Positions 9,843 to 19,277 of a DNA stretch of 64,000 bases are shown here, in pieces. This DNA comes from Sphingomonas echinoides (GTDB lineage Bacteria; Pseudomonadota; Alphaproteobacteria; Sphingomonadales; Sphingomonadaceae): contig NZ_JAPYKK010000001.1 in the NCBI RefSeq assembly GCF_029623395.1, positions 62,001 through 126,000 on the forward strand, read 5' to 3'. The translations under genes were made by a program, and so were the position numbers. Below the pieces are notes generated by a model. The model was not told where the DNA came from. It saw only the letters and a list, made by a program, of their open reading frames with translations, and searched no databases. Position 1 is the stretch's first letter, and each line of letters opens with the position of its first letter.

Positions 9843-11801
9843 TTACCGCAACGCCGCCGCCACTGCCGCCGAGCAATTAATCGTCGTCGGCGGCCGCCCT
9901 TCCGCCGAGGGTGGCGTCTTCCGGATCCCCAGCGCCTCCCCTATCGAGCGCCCCAGCACGCGAAGCACCCCGCCTGCGGTCGGCTTCTCCGCTGCGCCGA
10001 TCCCCGCGACCGACACCGTCGGCGAACTCAAGGTGCCGCGCACATGGATCGGGTCGGTAATCCGCAGCAACGCGTGGCTCTTGCTCGCCCCCGCTAGGGT
10101 CAGATCGAGTCGTTCGCCGTCGAGCACGATCCGCCCGGAACCGCGCCCAACCGACGCGCCCGTATCGATTGCGAGCGGGTTTGGCGTCAGCACGCCCCGC
10201 GTCGCGCGGAAGTTCGCGACGAGACAGCGCAGCGGAACTTCCTGGCTCGGCCCGCTGATAGCGTGCGACACCGCGCCGCTCAGGTTCTGCCCGAGGACAT
10301 CCGCGACCATCCGCTGGACGTGCCCGTCGGTCGCGACGATCGCCGCCTTGCCGCTGGCGTGCGCCATCGCCTCGCGAACGGTATCACCCTGCCCGTTCAT
10401 CACGATATGCCCGCGCACCGGCCCCGAGATCATCTTCGGCTGGCCGACCAATGCGTCCAGCGTCAGCCCGGCCAGACGCACGTCGACCCCGAGCTTTGGA
10501 TTGCCGCTGCGATGATCGACCTTGACCGTCCCGGTCATTCGACCACTCGCCAGCGTCGCGACGATGTTGCTGACCGTCACCGTCCGGTGATCGAGCGTGA
10601 GCGTACCCGACAGGCTCTTGAATACCGTCCCGCCACTCGAAAGCAACTTGTGCGCGGCGAACACCAGCCGCCCGTCGGTCTTGCCGAGCTTGGACAGGTT
10701 GATCCGCGTCGGCGGGATCACGCGTGCGCCGATCGCGGCCTTACGCGCCGCCGATTTCGCGCGACCTTCGGTATCCGCCAGATCGTCGAAGTCGAACTGG
10801 CTTGCATCGATTTTCGCGTTGATCATGGTTCGCGCACCATCCTTGTGGATCGTCGCCAGGCCAGAGAAGCGCGATCGCCCCATACTCCCGGCGATCCGGT
10901 CGACATACCAGTCACGTCCATCATGCCGGATCTTGCCGCGAAAATCGATCGGTTGTGATCCAAACAGCCCCGCCTCGATGATCCGGTCGAGGTTCTTGAG
11001 CGTCGGCGCCTGCGTGCTGACGTCGGCGGTGAAATGGCGCGTGTCGAGTACACCGCGCATCGCCCCCTTCACCGTCATGCGCAATGCCGGCGATGCGAGC
11101 GACACGGCGAACGGATAGGACGCGGTAGGGTCGATCCCGGTGATCTTGCCGCCGTGCAACTCCAGTCGGGCAGGCGTATCCTGGAAGGTGCCTGTCGCCG
11201 CATATTGTAGGCCACGCGCAGCATCGACGCTTAACGGACCGGAAACCGTCAACCCGCGCTTGGCATCGCGGATGACGATCTGGCTGTTGGTGACGGTCAG
11301 ATCGGACAAGCTCGGGCGGCTGTCTCCCCCACGCTTGGGCGTCTTGCGCTCAGGTTCCCAGTTCTTGCGCCCCGACACGTCGCGCACCAGCGCCACGCGT
11401 GCGCCGTCCACGCTGATCCGATCGGGCTTGAAAGCGCCTGTCAGCAACCGGAACACCGGCACGCGCAGGCTCACGCTATCCAGTCGAACGAAATCCCCCG
11501 GTCCAACCCATGCAGGCTGGGCGATCCGAACGTCGCGAATCGATACGGTCGGCGTGTAGGAAAACAGCGTGTCGCGCGTGACCGAGCCGACCTGTACCTT
11601 GGTATCGAGCGCCGCGGACAAACGGTTTTCAACGACGCCGCGCATCATCCCGACGGGAAACGCCCCGAGTGCAACCAGCGCGATGACGACGATCCCGCCG
11701 CCTACCGCAGCGGTCGCCAGCAACCGCGAACGCCATCGCGATTTGGATGTGGAAGGAAGGGCGGGCTGCTCGGAAGGGGCCGAAGCGGGAAGATCGATCA
11801 C
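9843..11801 (-). CDS. AsmA-family protein
   Basis: A large envelope protein of the AsmA/TamB-like superfamily, 652 residues. After a basic cytoplasmic stretch (KSRWRSR) there is one N-terminal membrane segment at about residues 28-50 (LLATAAVGGGIVVIALVALGAF). Long beta-rich periplasmic repeats follow; segments like PLSVDAARGLQYAATGTFQ and SGTLTLDHRTVTVSNIVATL are typical of AsmA domains, and the C-terminal AsmA_2-like part ends about residue 620. Family members are thought to move phospholipids between membranes or influence outer-membrane assembly. It converges on katE and diverges from rplJ. The specific role is inferred from family only. Confidence 0.85.
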   Translation of the reverse strand: MIDLPASAPSEQPALPSTSKSRWRSRLLATAAVGGGIVVIALVALGAFPVGMMRGVVENRLSAALDTKVQVGSVTRDTLFSYTPTVSIRDVRIAQPAWVGPGDFVRLDSVSLRVPVFRLLTGAFKPDRISVDGARVALVRDVSGRKNWEPERKTPKRGGDSRPSLSDLTVTNSQIVIRDAKRGLTVSGPLSVDAARGLQYAATGTFQDTPARLELHGGKITGIDPTASYPFAVSLASPALRMTVKGAMRGVLDTRHFTADVSTQAPTLKNLDRIIEAGLFGSQPIDFRGKIRHDGRDWYVDRIAGSMGRSRFSGLATIHKDGARTMINAKIDASQFDFDDLADTEGRAKSAARKAAIGARVIPPTRINLSKLGKTDGRLVFAAHKLLSSGGTVFKSLSGTLTLDHRTVTVSNIVATLASGRMTGTVKVDHRSGNPKLGVDVRLAGLTLDALVGQPKMISGPVRGHIVMNGQGDTVREAMAHASGKAAIVATDGHVQRMVADVLGQNLSGAVSHAISGPSQEVPLRCLVANFRATRGVLTPNPLAIDTGASVGRGSGRIVLDGERLDLTLAGASKSHALLRITDPIHVRGTLSSPTVSVAGIGAAEKPTAGGVLRVLGRSIGEALGIRKTPPSAEGRPPTTINCSAAVAAALR

Positions 11802-12197
11802 GCTTCAACAACCCTAGAACCGTCAGTTGGTTTCACCAGCGTATCTTTATGTGTCTCGTTCAACATTGCGAAGCCCCTTGCCCCTTTCGCCCGCCCCCGT
11901 TGACTTTCCCCCACATCCCTTTATTGGCCGCCGCTCTCCTGATCCGAGTTCGCTTGGGCCGGGACCGTCCGAGACAGCAGGTGGCCGAATTTCGTCGGTC
12001 TTAATGCCCTGCCGAGACGGGGACAGGATTTCACCGCACACCGGTTTTCCGGCGTGACGGCTTGCCGCCTACCCACCGCTTCGTCGGAGGTTGGCGTCGC
12101 TTCCATTCCCCATCGCTGGACACCTTCCGAGGCGCAACTGTGTCTCGGTTCGTAACCGGTCGTGCCGTTCGCGGTGCGACCATAAGTGGAGAATGGC
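11802..12197 (+). promoter_or_regulatory. Intergenic region and untranslated leader upstream of rplJ
   Basis: This 396-base stretch between the divergent AsmA-like gene and rplJ has no convincing ORF. The right half (about 11995-12190) contains several potential stems, for example around CACACCGGTTTTCCGGCGTG and the GGTCGTGCCGTTCGCGGTGCGACC segment just before rplJ. In many bacteria an L10-L12 binding leader precedes rplJ and mediates autoregulation; the position fits such a leader, but I cannot fold it here. SD sequence GGAG at 12188-12191 fixes the rplJ start at 12198. Confidence 0.45.
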
Positions 12198-12731
12198 ATG
12201 GATCGCGCTCAAAAGACCGAGCTCGTTACCGAGCTGAACCGCACTTTTGCCGAAGTTGGCGTGGTGGTTGTCACCCGTAACCTCGGCATGACCGTTGCCC
12301 AGTCGACAAAGCTGCGCAACGCGATGCGGGATGCCGGTGCGACCTACAAGGTCTCGAAGAACAAGCTTGCCAAGATCGCTCTGGACGGCACCGACTACAC
12401 CCCGTTGGGCGACATGCTCACGGGTCCGGTCGGTCTCGCCAGTTCCATCGACCCCGTCGCGGCCGCCAAGGTGGCCGTGGAATTTGCGAAGACGAACGAC
12501 AAGTTCGAAATCGTCGGTGGTGCGATGGGTGCGACCGTCCTCGACGTGGACGGCGTGAAGGCACTCGCGACGATGCCGTCGCTGGACGAACTGCGTGCCA
12601 AGATCGTTGGCCTGCTGGTTGCACCTGCAACCAAGCTCGCAACGATTGCGCAGGCGCCTGCGGCTCAGCTCGCTCGTGTGCTTTCGGCCTACGCCGAGAA
12701 GGACGCCGAAAAGGAAACGGCGGACGCCTGA
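12198..12731 (+). CDS. rplJ: 50S ribosomal protein L10
   Basis: Ribosomal protein L10 anchors the L7/L12 stalk. It has 177 residues from the ATG at 12198 ([14 protein letters not shown]). The upstream GTG at 12186 is rejected because it would overlap the GGAG ribosome-binding site. The conserved N-terminal L10 domain shows [14 protein letters not shown] and a [10 protein letters not shown] segment; the C-terminal helix ending in Ala, Glu and Lys is where L12 dimers bind. rplL follows after 70 bases, the normal pairing. Confidence 0.97.
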   Translation: MDRAQKTELVTELNRTFAEVGVVVVTRNLGMTVAQSTKLRNAMRDAGATYKVSKNKLAKIALDGTDYTPLGDMLTGPVGLASSIDPVAAAKVAVEFAKTNDKFEIVGGAMGATVLDVDGVKALATMPSLDELRAKIVGLLVAPATKLATIAQAPAAQLARVLSAYAEKDAEKETADA

Positions 12732-12801
12732 CATCTGTCGGGTATTCGAGACTTTTTGAACTGAAACCATGGGGCGACGCCCCGATCAATGGAGACTACA
12801 C

Positions 12802-13179
12802 ATGGCAGACCTCAACGCGCTGGTTGACCAGCTTTCGGCTCTCACCGTCATCGAAGCAGCAGACCTGTCGAAGATGCTCGAAGAGAAGTGGGGCGTTTCG
12901 GCCGCTGCAGCAGTCGCAGCAGCACCGGCGGCAGCCGGCGGCGCAGCTGCTCCGGCAGCTGAAGAGCAGACCGAATTCGACGTCATCCTCACCGGCGACG
13001 GTGGCAAGAAGATCAACGTCATCAAGGAAGTCCGCGCGATCACCTCGCTCGGCCTGACCGAAGCTAAGACGCTGGTCGAGTCGGCTCCCAAGGCCGTCAA
13101 GGAAGGCGTTTCGAAGGACGAAGCAGCCAAGATCAAGGCCCAGCTCGAAGCAGCTGGCGCGACCGTCGAAGTCAAGTAA
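12802..13179 (+). CDS. rplL: 50S ribosomal protein L7/L12
   Basis: The stalk protein L7/L12, 125 residues, starts at the ATG at 12802 ([14 protein letters not shown]) with GGAG in front. It has the N-terminal dimerisation domain (1-33), an Ala/Gly/Pro-rich hinge (about 38-54), and the C-terminal factor-binding domain containing [19 protein letters not shown] and [11 protein letters not shown]. The unit ends at the terminator at 13240-13273, so rpoB, its usual downstream neighbour, is not present. Confidence 0.97.
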   Translation: MADLNALVDQLSALTVIEAADLSKMLEEKWGVSAAAAVAAAPAAAGGAAAPAAEEQTEFDVILTGDGGKKINVIKEVRAITSLGLTEAKTLVESAPKAVKEGVSKDEAAKIKAQLEAAGATVEVK

Positions 13180-13239
13180 GGCGGACGAAGGGCGGCGGGC
13201 AACCGGCGCCCTTCCCCACCGGACCTTGGTTCGAACCGA

Positions 13240-13273
13240 AAAGGGCGGCCCCTGCGAAGGGGTCGCCCTTTTT
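13240..13273 (+). terminator. Rho-independent terminator after rplL
   Basis: AAAGGGCG-GCCCC, loop TGCGA, AGGGG-T-CGCCCTTTTT forms a long GC stem with one mismatch and a T-run. It separates rplJ-rplL from rplK-rplA. Confidence 0.88.
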
Positions 13274-13465
13274 GCGTTCGGGTGCCCTCGTAAATCGCGG
13301 TCCTGTTGCATCCTCGCCCCCATTCGGCTATGCGCGCACCCTTCCAACGAGACATCGATGGATTTTGCGGGAGGCGGCTCTTTACCGAGGCGTCGCTTGA
13401 ACCGCTAAACTTGAACCGGGCGTCGCGCTTAGGCGCTGCGCCCTATGACAGAGTGAGACCGCCTT

Positions 13466-13897
13466 ATGGCAAAGAAGATTACAGGCTACATCAAGCTTCA
13501 GGTGCCGGCCGGCAAGGCCAACCCGTCGCCCCCGATCGGTCCTGCGCTGGGTCAGCGCGGCGTCAACATCATGGAATTTTGCAAGGCGTTCAACGCGTCG
13601 ACCGGTGACCAGGAAGTCGGCACGCCGCTCCCCACCGTCATCACCGTCTACGCCGACCGCAGCTTCTCGTTCGAGACCAAGACGCCGCCTGCGACGTTCC
13701 TGATCAAGAAGGCCGCTGGCCTTAAGTCGGGCTCGAAGGAGCCGGGCAAGACGGTCGCCGGCAAGATCAAGCGCTCGCAGCTTTCGGAAATCGCGACTGC
13801 GAAGATGAAGGATCTCAACGCCAACGATATCGACGCGGCAACCCGCATCATCGAAGGCTCCGCCCGCGCAATGGGCCTCGAAGTGGTGGAGGGCTGA
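13466..13897 (+). CDS. rplK: 50S ribosomal protein L11
   Basis: Ribosomal protein L11 binds the GTPase-associated centre of 23S rRNA. It has 143 residues with the N-terminal signature [20 protein letters not shown] and the C-terminal RNA-binding segment near [18 protein letters not shown]. rplA follows after 4 bases and is certainly co-transcribed. The 192 bases between the rplL terminator and this start must hold the promoter of a separate rplKA unit; I cannot pick -35/-10 elements with confidence. Confidence 0.97.
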   Translation: MAKKITGYIKLQVPAGKANPSPPIGPALGQRGVNIMEFCKAFNASTGDQEVGTPLPTVITVYADRSFSFETKTPPATFLIKKAAGLKSGSKEPGKTVAGKIKRSQLSEIATAKMKDLNANDIDAATRIIEGSARAMGLEVVEG

Positions 13898-13901
13898 GAT
13901 C

Positions 13902-14600
13902 ATGGCAAAGCTGACCAAGAAGGCAAAGACGCTCGGCACCGCGATCAACAGCGAGAAGCTGTACGGCATCGACGAGGCGATCGCGCTGGCGAAGACCCAC
14001 GCAACCTCGAAGTTCGACGAGACGATCGAAGTCGCGCTCAACCTCGGCGTCGATCCGCGTCACGCGGACCAGATGGTCCGTGGCGTCGTCACGCTGCCTA
14101 AGGGCACCGGCAAGACGGTTCGCGTCGGCGTGTTCGCCAAGGGTGCCAAGGCTGACGAAGCCCGTGCCGCTGGTGCAGACGTCGTCGGTGCGGAAGACCT
14201 CATGGAAATCGTCCAGGGTGGCACGATCGATTTCGATCGCTGCATCGCGACCCCGGACATGATGGGCGTCGTCGGTCGCCTCGGCAAGGTGCTCGGTCCG
14301 AAGGGCCTGATGCCGAACCCGAAGCTCGGCACGGTCACGATGAACGTCGCGGAAGCGGTCAAGGCAGCCAAGGGCGGCCAGATCGAATATCGCGTTGAGA
14401 AGGCTGGGATCATTCACTCGGGTATCGGTAAGGCGTCGTTCCCGGCGGAAGACCTCCGCGCGAACTTCGACGCGCTGGTCGACGCAGTGGTCAAGGCCAA
14501 GCCGTCGGGCGCCAAGGGCAAGTATGTCCGCAAGGTCGCCGTCAGCTCGACCATGGGCGCCGGCATCAAGGTCGACACCGCCGAGGTTTCGGCGGCGTAA
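13902..14600 (+). CDS. rplA: 50S ribosomal protein L1
   Basis: Ribosomal protein L1, 232 residues, forms the L1 stalk and represses translation of its own operon in E. coli. Seen are [15 protein letters not shown] at the N-terminus, the family segment [20 protein letters not shown] and the [20 protein letters not shown] block. It ends the rplK-rplA unit at a strong terminator. Confidence 0.97.
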   Translation: MAKLTKKAKTLGTAINSEKLYGIDEAIALAKTHATSKFDETIEVALNLGVDPRHADQMVRGVVTLPKGTGKTVRVGVFAKGAKADEARAAGADVVGAEDLMEIVQGGTIDFDRCIATPDMMGVVGRLGKVLGPKGLMPNPKLGTVTMNVAEAVKAAKGGQIEYRVEKAGIIHSGIGKASFPAEDLRANFDALVDAVVKAKPSGAKGKYVRKVAVSSTMGAGIKVDTAEVSAA

Positions 14601-14624
14601 GCCTTTCCTGCCTCAAGCCATCCG

Positions 14625-14654
14625 AAAGGGCCGGGGGAAACTCCGGCCCTTTTT
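14625..14654 (+). terminator. Rho-independent terminator after rplA
   Basis: AAAGGGCCGG, loop GGGAAACT, CCGGCCCTTTTT lies 25 bases after the rplA stop, with a perfect stem and T-run. Confidence 0.9.
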
Positions 14655-14769
14655 GCATGGGCCGACGAACGGAAAACATCCGCACGCGATCGCGTTTGCT
14701 GGCCTTACGCAACCAACCTCCACCGGCGAGCGGTCGCGCTGAATGTCACGAAGTCCCGGGACACCCCTG

Positions 14770-14799
14770 CCTGGGCTCCTACGGAAGCAGGAGCCCAGG
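14770..14799. repeat. Dispersed intergenic inverted repeat
   Basis: CCTGGGCTCCT (14770-14780), loop ACGGAAGC, AGGAGCCCAGG (14789-14799) is an 11-bp perfect stem. The core is shared with 2799-2820. It lies in a 390-base region between the rplA terminator and the sdhA stop that otherwise holds no gene. Confidence 0.6.
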
Positions 14800-14989
14800 A
14801 GTTGCGAAACCCTACAGGGGATGTTTTGCTTGGTTCTGCATTCCTGCGGGCGCAGGAAATGGTAAAGGACGGTGGGCCTAACCGGCTCACCCAATCGTCG
14901 CGGGCCGCAACAGCGGCTTATAGCGCGGCAATTGCTCTAGCGCCGTAGCGCTCTATGCCCGTCCGGGGCATTCTGTACCATCTGATCGG

Positions 14990-15033
14990 AGCGGTGCCGC
15001 TTCCCCTGCACCTGCAGGATGTTCGGCACCGCT
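14990..15033. terminator. Inverted repeat just after sdhA
   Basis: AGCGGTGCCG (14990-14999) pairs perfectly with CGGCACCGCT (15024-15033), with a CCTGCACCTGCAGG inner palindrome in the loop. It begins 12 bases after the sdhA stop on the minus strand. There is no clear T-run, so it may be a Rho-assisted terminator or a 3-prime stabilising hairpin of the sdhCDA mRNA. Confidence 0.5.
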
Positions 15034-15044
15034 ACCGACAGCAA

Positions 15045-16847
15045 TCAGTAAACGCGCTTCTTCGGCTTGATGTACTCGGCATCGTCCGTGAGCGTGTAGT
15101 CATGCACTGGGCGATAGCCGATATCGACCTTGCCCGCCTTGCCGCCCCAGCCGTTGAAGGTCGCGGTGGTGTGCTTCATCCAGTTCGCGTCGTCGCGATC
15201 GGGATAATCCTCGTTGACATGCGCCCCGCGCGATTCCTTGCGGTTGGCGGCGCTCTCCATCGTCACGACCGCCTGCGCGAGCAGGTTGTCGAGCTCGAGC
15301 GTCTCGACCAGATCGGTGTTCCAGATCAGCGAGCGATCGGTGACGTGCACGTCCTGCAGCCGCTGATAGGTCGCGGTGATCTTCTGCTGCCCCTCGGCGA
15401 GCAGCGCGTTGTCGCGGAACACTGCGCAATGCTTCTGCATCGTGCGCTGCATCTCGGTCCGGATCTGCGCGGTGGGCGAACCGCCCGTGGCGTTGCGGAA
15501 CGTGTCGAGGCGACCGAGCGCCATGTCTTCCGACCCCTTGGGGAGCGGATTGTGCGGCGTGTTGGGCTTGAGCGTCTCCTTGAGACGCAAACCCGTAGCA
15601 CGGCCGAACACCACAAGATCGATCAGCGAATTGGAGCCGAGGCGGTTCGCGCCATGGACCGAAACGCAGGCAGCCTCGCCGACCGCGAACAGGCCGGGGA
15701 CGACCGAATCGGGGTTACCGTCGCGCAGGTTGACGACTTCGCCGTGATAATTGGTCGGGATGCCGCCCATGTTGTAATGCACGGTCGGCGTCACCGGCAG
15801 CGGCTGGCGCGTCAGGTCGACGTTGGCGAAGATCTTGCCCGTCTCGGTGATGCCCGGAAGCCGCTCTGCCAGCACCTTGGGATCGATGTGATCGAGGTGC
15901 AGGAAGATGTGGTCCTTATGCTCGCCGACACCGCGGCCTTCACGCATTTCCAGCGCCATCGAGCGCGACACCACGTCGCGCGACGCCAGGTCCTTCGCCG
16001 ACGGGGCATAGCGCTCCATGAAGCGTTCGCCCTCGGAGTTGGTAAGATAACCACCCTCGCCGCGTGCACCCTCGGTGATGAGGACGCCCGCGCCGTAAAT
16101 GCCGGTCGGGTGGAACTGGACGAACTCCATATCCTGCAGCGGGAGCCCAGCGCGGAGTACCATCGCATTGCCGTCGCCGGTGCAGGTGTGCGCCGAGGTC
16201 GCCGAGAAGTAGGTGCGGCCATAGCCGCCCGTCGCCAGCACGACCGAATGCGCGCGGAAACGATGGATCGATCCGTCGTCCATGCACAAGGCGATCACAC
16301 CACGGCACACGCCGTCTTCCATGATCAGGTCGAGTGCGAAATACTCAATGTAGAAATCGGAATTATACTTCAGGCTCTGCTGGTACAGCGCGTGGAGCAT
16401 CGCGTGACCGGTACGGTCGGCCGCGGCGCAGGTGCGCTGGACCGGAGGCCCCTCGCCCATGTTCTGCATGTGGCCACCGAATGGACGCTGGTAGATCGTG
16501 CCATTGTCGTTGCGGCTGAACGGCACGCCGGCATGCTCGAGCTCGTACACTGCCTGCGGTGCTTCGCGCACCATATACTCGATCGCGTCCTGGTCACCGA
16601 GCCAGTCGGATCCCTTGACGGTATCGTACATGTGCCAGGACCAATGGTCCGGCGAGTTGTTGCCGAGGCTCGCCGCGATGCCGCCTTGCGCCGCAACCGT
16701 GTGGCTGCGCGTCGGGAAGACCTTGGTGATGCACGCGGTCTTCAGGCCGCTCTCCGCGATCCCCATGGTCGCGCGGAGGCCCGAGCCACCCGCACCCACG
16801 ACGACGGCGTCATAGGTATGGTCGATGATCTTATATGCCTCAGGCAT
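15045..16847 (-). CDS. sdhA: succinate dehydrogenase flavoprotein subunit
   Basis: The catalytic flavoprotein of complex II oxidises succinate to fumarate. It has 600 residues. Seen are the FAD dinucleotide motif [13 protein letters not shown] (residues 15-27), the covalent-FAD histidine His49 in [11 protein letters not shown], the active-site region [19 protein letters not shown], and [13 protein letters not shown]. The start codon overlaps the end of sdhD by 8 bases. sdhB does not follow it: after the stop there is an inverted repeat and then the convergent rplA unit. Confidence 0.97.
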   Translation of the reverse strand: MPEAYKIIDHTYDAVVVGAGGSGLRATMGIAESGLKTACITKVFPTRSHTVAAQGGIAASLGNNSPDHWSWHMYDTVKGSDWLGDQDAIEYMVREAPQAVYELEHAGVPFSRNDNGTIYQRPFGGHMQNMGEGPPVQRTCAAADRTGHAMLHALYQQSLKYNSDFYIEYFALDLIMEDGVCRGVIALCMDDGSIHRFRAHSVVLATGGYGRTYFSATSAHTCTGDGNAMVLRAGLPLQDMEFVQFHPTGIYGAGVLITEGARGEGGYLTNSEGERFMERYAPSAKDLASRDVVSRSMALEMREGRGVGEHKDHIFLHLDHIDPKVLAERLPGITETGKIFANVDLTRQPLPVTPTVHYNMGGIPTNYHGEVVNLRDGNPDSVVPGLFAVGEAACVSVHGANRLGSNSLIDLVVFGRATGLRLKETLKPNTPHNPLPKGSEDMALGRLDTFRNATGGSPTAQIRTEMQRTMQKHCAVFRDNALLAEGQQKITATYQRLQDVHVTDRSLIWNTDLVETLELDNLLAQAVVTMESAANRKESRGAHVNEDYPDRDDANWMKHTTATFNGWGGKAGKVDIGYRPVHDYTLTDDAEYIKPKKRVY

Positions 16848-17238
16848 GCGGCACTCCGGTGGTAGCGGTGAAGGCGACCTTGAGGATCGCGAAAATGGCG
16901 ATGCCGGCGGTCACGACGGTGAAGAAGTTGAGCGCGACCATTGCGAGCACGCGGCTCTCGGCATGGGCGTAATCCTCGATCACGACCTGCAGGCCGAGCC
17001 GGAAATGGTAGAAGACCGAGACGATCAACAGCATCATCGGAATCGCCGCCCAGCTCGACGACAGCCACGTATGGACCGTGTCATAGTCATACGCCGGCAA
17101 CCGCAGGATCGCGAGGAAGAACCACAGCATCAGGAACAGGTTGGCGCCCGCCGTCAGGCGTTGCTGCCACCAGTGATGCGCGCCTTCCTTGGCGCTGCCG
17201 AGACCGCGCACGCGGCCGAGTTCGGTTCCATATGCCAT
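16840..17238 (-). CDS. sdhD: succinate dehydrogenase membrane anchor subunit SdhD
   Basis: A small hydrophobic anchor of complex II, 132 residues from the ATG at 17238 ([14 protein letters not shown]). Three membrane helices are visible, around [29 protein letters not shown] and [16 protein letters not shown]. The family motif [14 protein letters not shown] gives the haem and quinone-site region. It begins 1 base after the sdhC stop and overlaps sdhA, so sdhCDA is one transcript. An open frame upstream to 17337 overlaps sdhC and is rejected. Confidence 0.93.
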   Translation of the reverse strand: MAYGTELGRVRGLGSAKEGAHHWWQQRLTAGANLFLMLWFFLAILRLPAYDYDTVHTWLSSSWAAIPMMLLIVSVFYHFRLGLQVVIEDYAHAESRVLAMVALNFFTVVTAGIAIFAILKVAFTATTGVPHA

Positions 17239-17239
17239 G

Positions 17240-17659
17240 TTACTTGACCCCCAGCAGGTAGACCCAGACGACCGCGGTGGCTGCAACCGAGAAGACCATC
17301 GTGGCAAGGGCACCGGACTTGTTACGCTTGAGCTCATAGCCCGCGCCCGTATCCATCACGAAATGGCGGATCCCGGTGGCCATATGCTGGAAGAAGGACA
17401 GCGTCAGCCCGATCCCGAACAGATAGCCAAGCGCGCCGCCGGCGAATTCGCCGAACACATGATGGAACGTGGCGTAGCTTTCGGCTCCGCCCGAAATCGC
17501 CGCCAGCCACCATACCATGACGAGCGTGCCGACCGTCGCCATCCCGCTGCCGGTGACGCGGTGCAGGATCGAGACCGTCATGTGCGGCCCCCATTTCCAG
17601 ATGCTCAGATGCGGGCTGAGCGGTCGGGCGCGTTTGGTCGTTGGTGTCGTGCTGGCCAA
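17240..17659 (-). CDS. sdhC: succinate dehydrogenase cytochrome b556 subunit
   Basis: The haem b-binding membrane anchor of complex II, 139 residues. It has the N-terminal SdhC signature RPLSPHLSIWKW (12-23), the HRVTGSGM segment, three membrane helices, and the haem-ligand motif HMATGIRHFVMD with His92. It is the first gene of sdhCDA. The 217-base gap upstream is shared with the divergent globin-coupled sensor gene and must hold both promoters. Confidence 0.95.
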   Translation of the reverse strand: MASTTPTTKRARPLSPHLSIWKWGPHMTVSILHRVTGSGMATVGTLVMVWWLAAISGGAESYATFHHVFGEFAGGALGYLFGIGLTLSFFQHMATGIRHFVMDTGAGYELKRNKSGALATMVFSVAATAVVWVYLLGVK

Positions 17660-17876
17660 GGCGGCATGTCCTCATCAATTGCAGGGTCGATTGCCGATCG
17701 AATGCGGGTTGGTGCCCTCTTAATCCGACGAGCCGATGATGCAAGGATTCTGGCTGATACCGCAGATGCATCCGACACAATCATCCATTTTGCCGGTTAC
17801 ACTGCGTTAACCAGCAGGCGTTACTCAAAGAGCGGGCGTTTCGCGCGCCGGCCTTGCCAGAGACGGAGCGTCCACG

Positions 17877-19235
17877 TTGAACCTCAGTACATTGCCCGCT
17901 CCCGGAGAGATTGCCGCGACCATCGATATCCGCGCCCGACTCCGGGCGTTCGACTTCGACGATACGCTCGAAGCCGCAGCGCGCGCCGTATGGGCGGTGC
18001 TTGAACCCGATGCGCCCGAGATCGCGCGCGCGTTCTGGGGGCAATGGCGCCGCGCCGGACTTGGCGAGACCAATTGGCAACCGCACGAGGAAACCAGGAT
18101 GGTCGAGCTCGGAGTCGCCTATCTGCGCAATCGCTTCTGCGATGTCAGCGGTCGTGCCTGGGTCGAATCGATGGAGCGTTCGGTTGCCGCGGGCTATGCC
18201 GCGGGCGTCTCGACGATGGCGCTTCTGTCGATGACCTGCGCCAGCGACCGCGCCGCGTTGACGATCCTGTTCAAGCGGATCGAACCAGGCGACCCGCGTC
18301 TCCCCGCCTTTATCGACACCGTGTTGCGGCTGACCGGTCTCGAAAGCGAGATCACGGTCGAAATCTACAATGCCTTTTGCGCGCATAGCGCAGCGGGCCA
18401 GCGTGATCGGCTTGCGGCCGAGTTCCGCGAGGGGATCGCGTTGACGGTCGAGAAAGCGACTCAGGAATCCGAAGTCTTGCGCGGCCAATCGATGCGCACG
18501 TCGACGTCCGCGCGCGGCATGCTCGGCAAGACCAGCGAAGTCGCCGCTGCCGCCGAGCAGTCCGCGGTCGCAATGCGCGAAGCCGCACAAACCGCCGCCG
18601 GCCTGATCCGGGCGATCGAGGATGCCCGGACCGAAGTGGAAGCCGCCGCGGAAATCGCGAACCGCGCTTCGACACAGGCGGGCGCAGCGGTCGGCATGTC
18701 GGAAACGCTCAGCGACCATGCCAAGTCGATCGAATCGATCCTCGGACTCATCCGCGACATTGCCGGCCAGACCAACCTGCTCGCGCTCAACGCTACGATC
18801 GAAGCGGCCCGCGCCGGCGACGCGGGGCGCGGCTTCGCGGTGGTCGCACAGGAAGTAAAGAGTCTCGCCAGCCAGACCGCCCGCGCTACCGACGACATCG
18901 CCGCCAAGATCGCCGCGATCCAGTCTGCCACGCGCTCTACCGTCGAAACCAACGCGTCGATCAAATCGACCGTTGCCGAAGTCCAGGAGAGCGCGAACCG
19001 GATCCGCTATGCAATGGAAGCGCAGGCCCAGACCGTGACCGCAATCACTGCGGCGGTCGACGAAACCGCGCTGGCGGCCGATTCCATGTCGAACACGATC
19101 ACCGCGATCCGGGAAGACACCGAATCCGTGGCCTCCGAGATCGACAGCGTCGGGCGCGGTTTCGACTCGCTCGACAGCAAGCTTGGGGCACTCAAGAACA
19201 GCGCCGGAGAATTCGTGACCAAGGTCGCAGCGTAA
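17877..19235 (+). CDS. Globin-coupled methyl-accepting sensor protein 1 (candidate haem-ligand His replaced by Ser)
   Basis: A soluble sensor of 452 residues without membrane segments. Residues about 20-170 resemble the protoglobin domain of HemAT-like globin-coupled sensors. Residues 200-452 are a methyl-accepting signalling domain with the conserved hairpin tip [20 protein letters not shown] and [16 protein letters not shown]. When aligned with the downstream paralogue, the position expected for the proximal haem His (His102 there) is Ser102 here, so it may not bind haem in the same way. It diverges from sdhC, and 42 bases separate it from its paralogue. No cheA, cheW or cheY gene is adjacent. 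The ligand is unknown. Confidence 0.85.
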   Translation: MNLSTLPAPGEIAATIDIRARLRAFDFDDTLEAAARAVWAVLEPDAPEIARAFWGQWRRAGLGETNWQPHEETRMVELGVAYLRNRFCDVSGRAWVESMERSVAAGYAAGVSTMALLSMTCASDRAALTILFKRIEPGDPRLPAFIDTVLRLTGLESEITVEIYNAFCAHSAAGQRDRLAAEFREGIALTVEKATQESEVLRGQSMRTSTSARGMLGKTSEVAAAAEQSAVAMREAAQTAAGLIRAIEDARTEVEAAAEIANRASTQAGAAVGMSETLSDHAKSIESILGLIRDIAGQTNLLALNATIEAARAGDAGRGFAVVAQEVKSLASQTARATDDIAAKIAAIQSATRSTVETNASIKSTVAEVQESANRIRYAMEAQAQTVTAITAAVDETALAADSMSNTITAIREDTESVASEIDSVGRGFDSLDSKLGALKNSAGEFVTKVAA

Positions 19236-19277
19236 CCGAAATCGAGCGGGTCTTGTGGCGCTCCAGGGAGTAAGACG

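Noticed and set aside
14955-16865. 636-residue plus-strand open frame opposite sdhA
   Set aside because: It is the antisense shadow of a high-GC gene; composition is Arg/His/Asp-rich with no domain, and sdhA on the other strand is certain.
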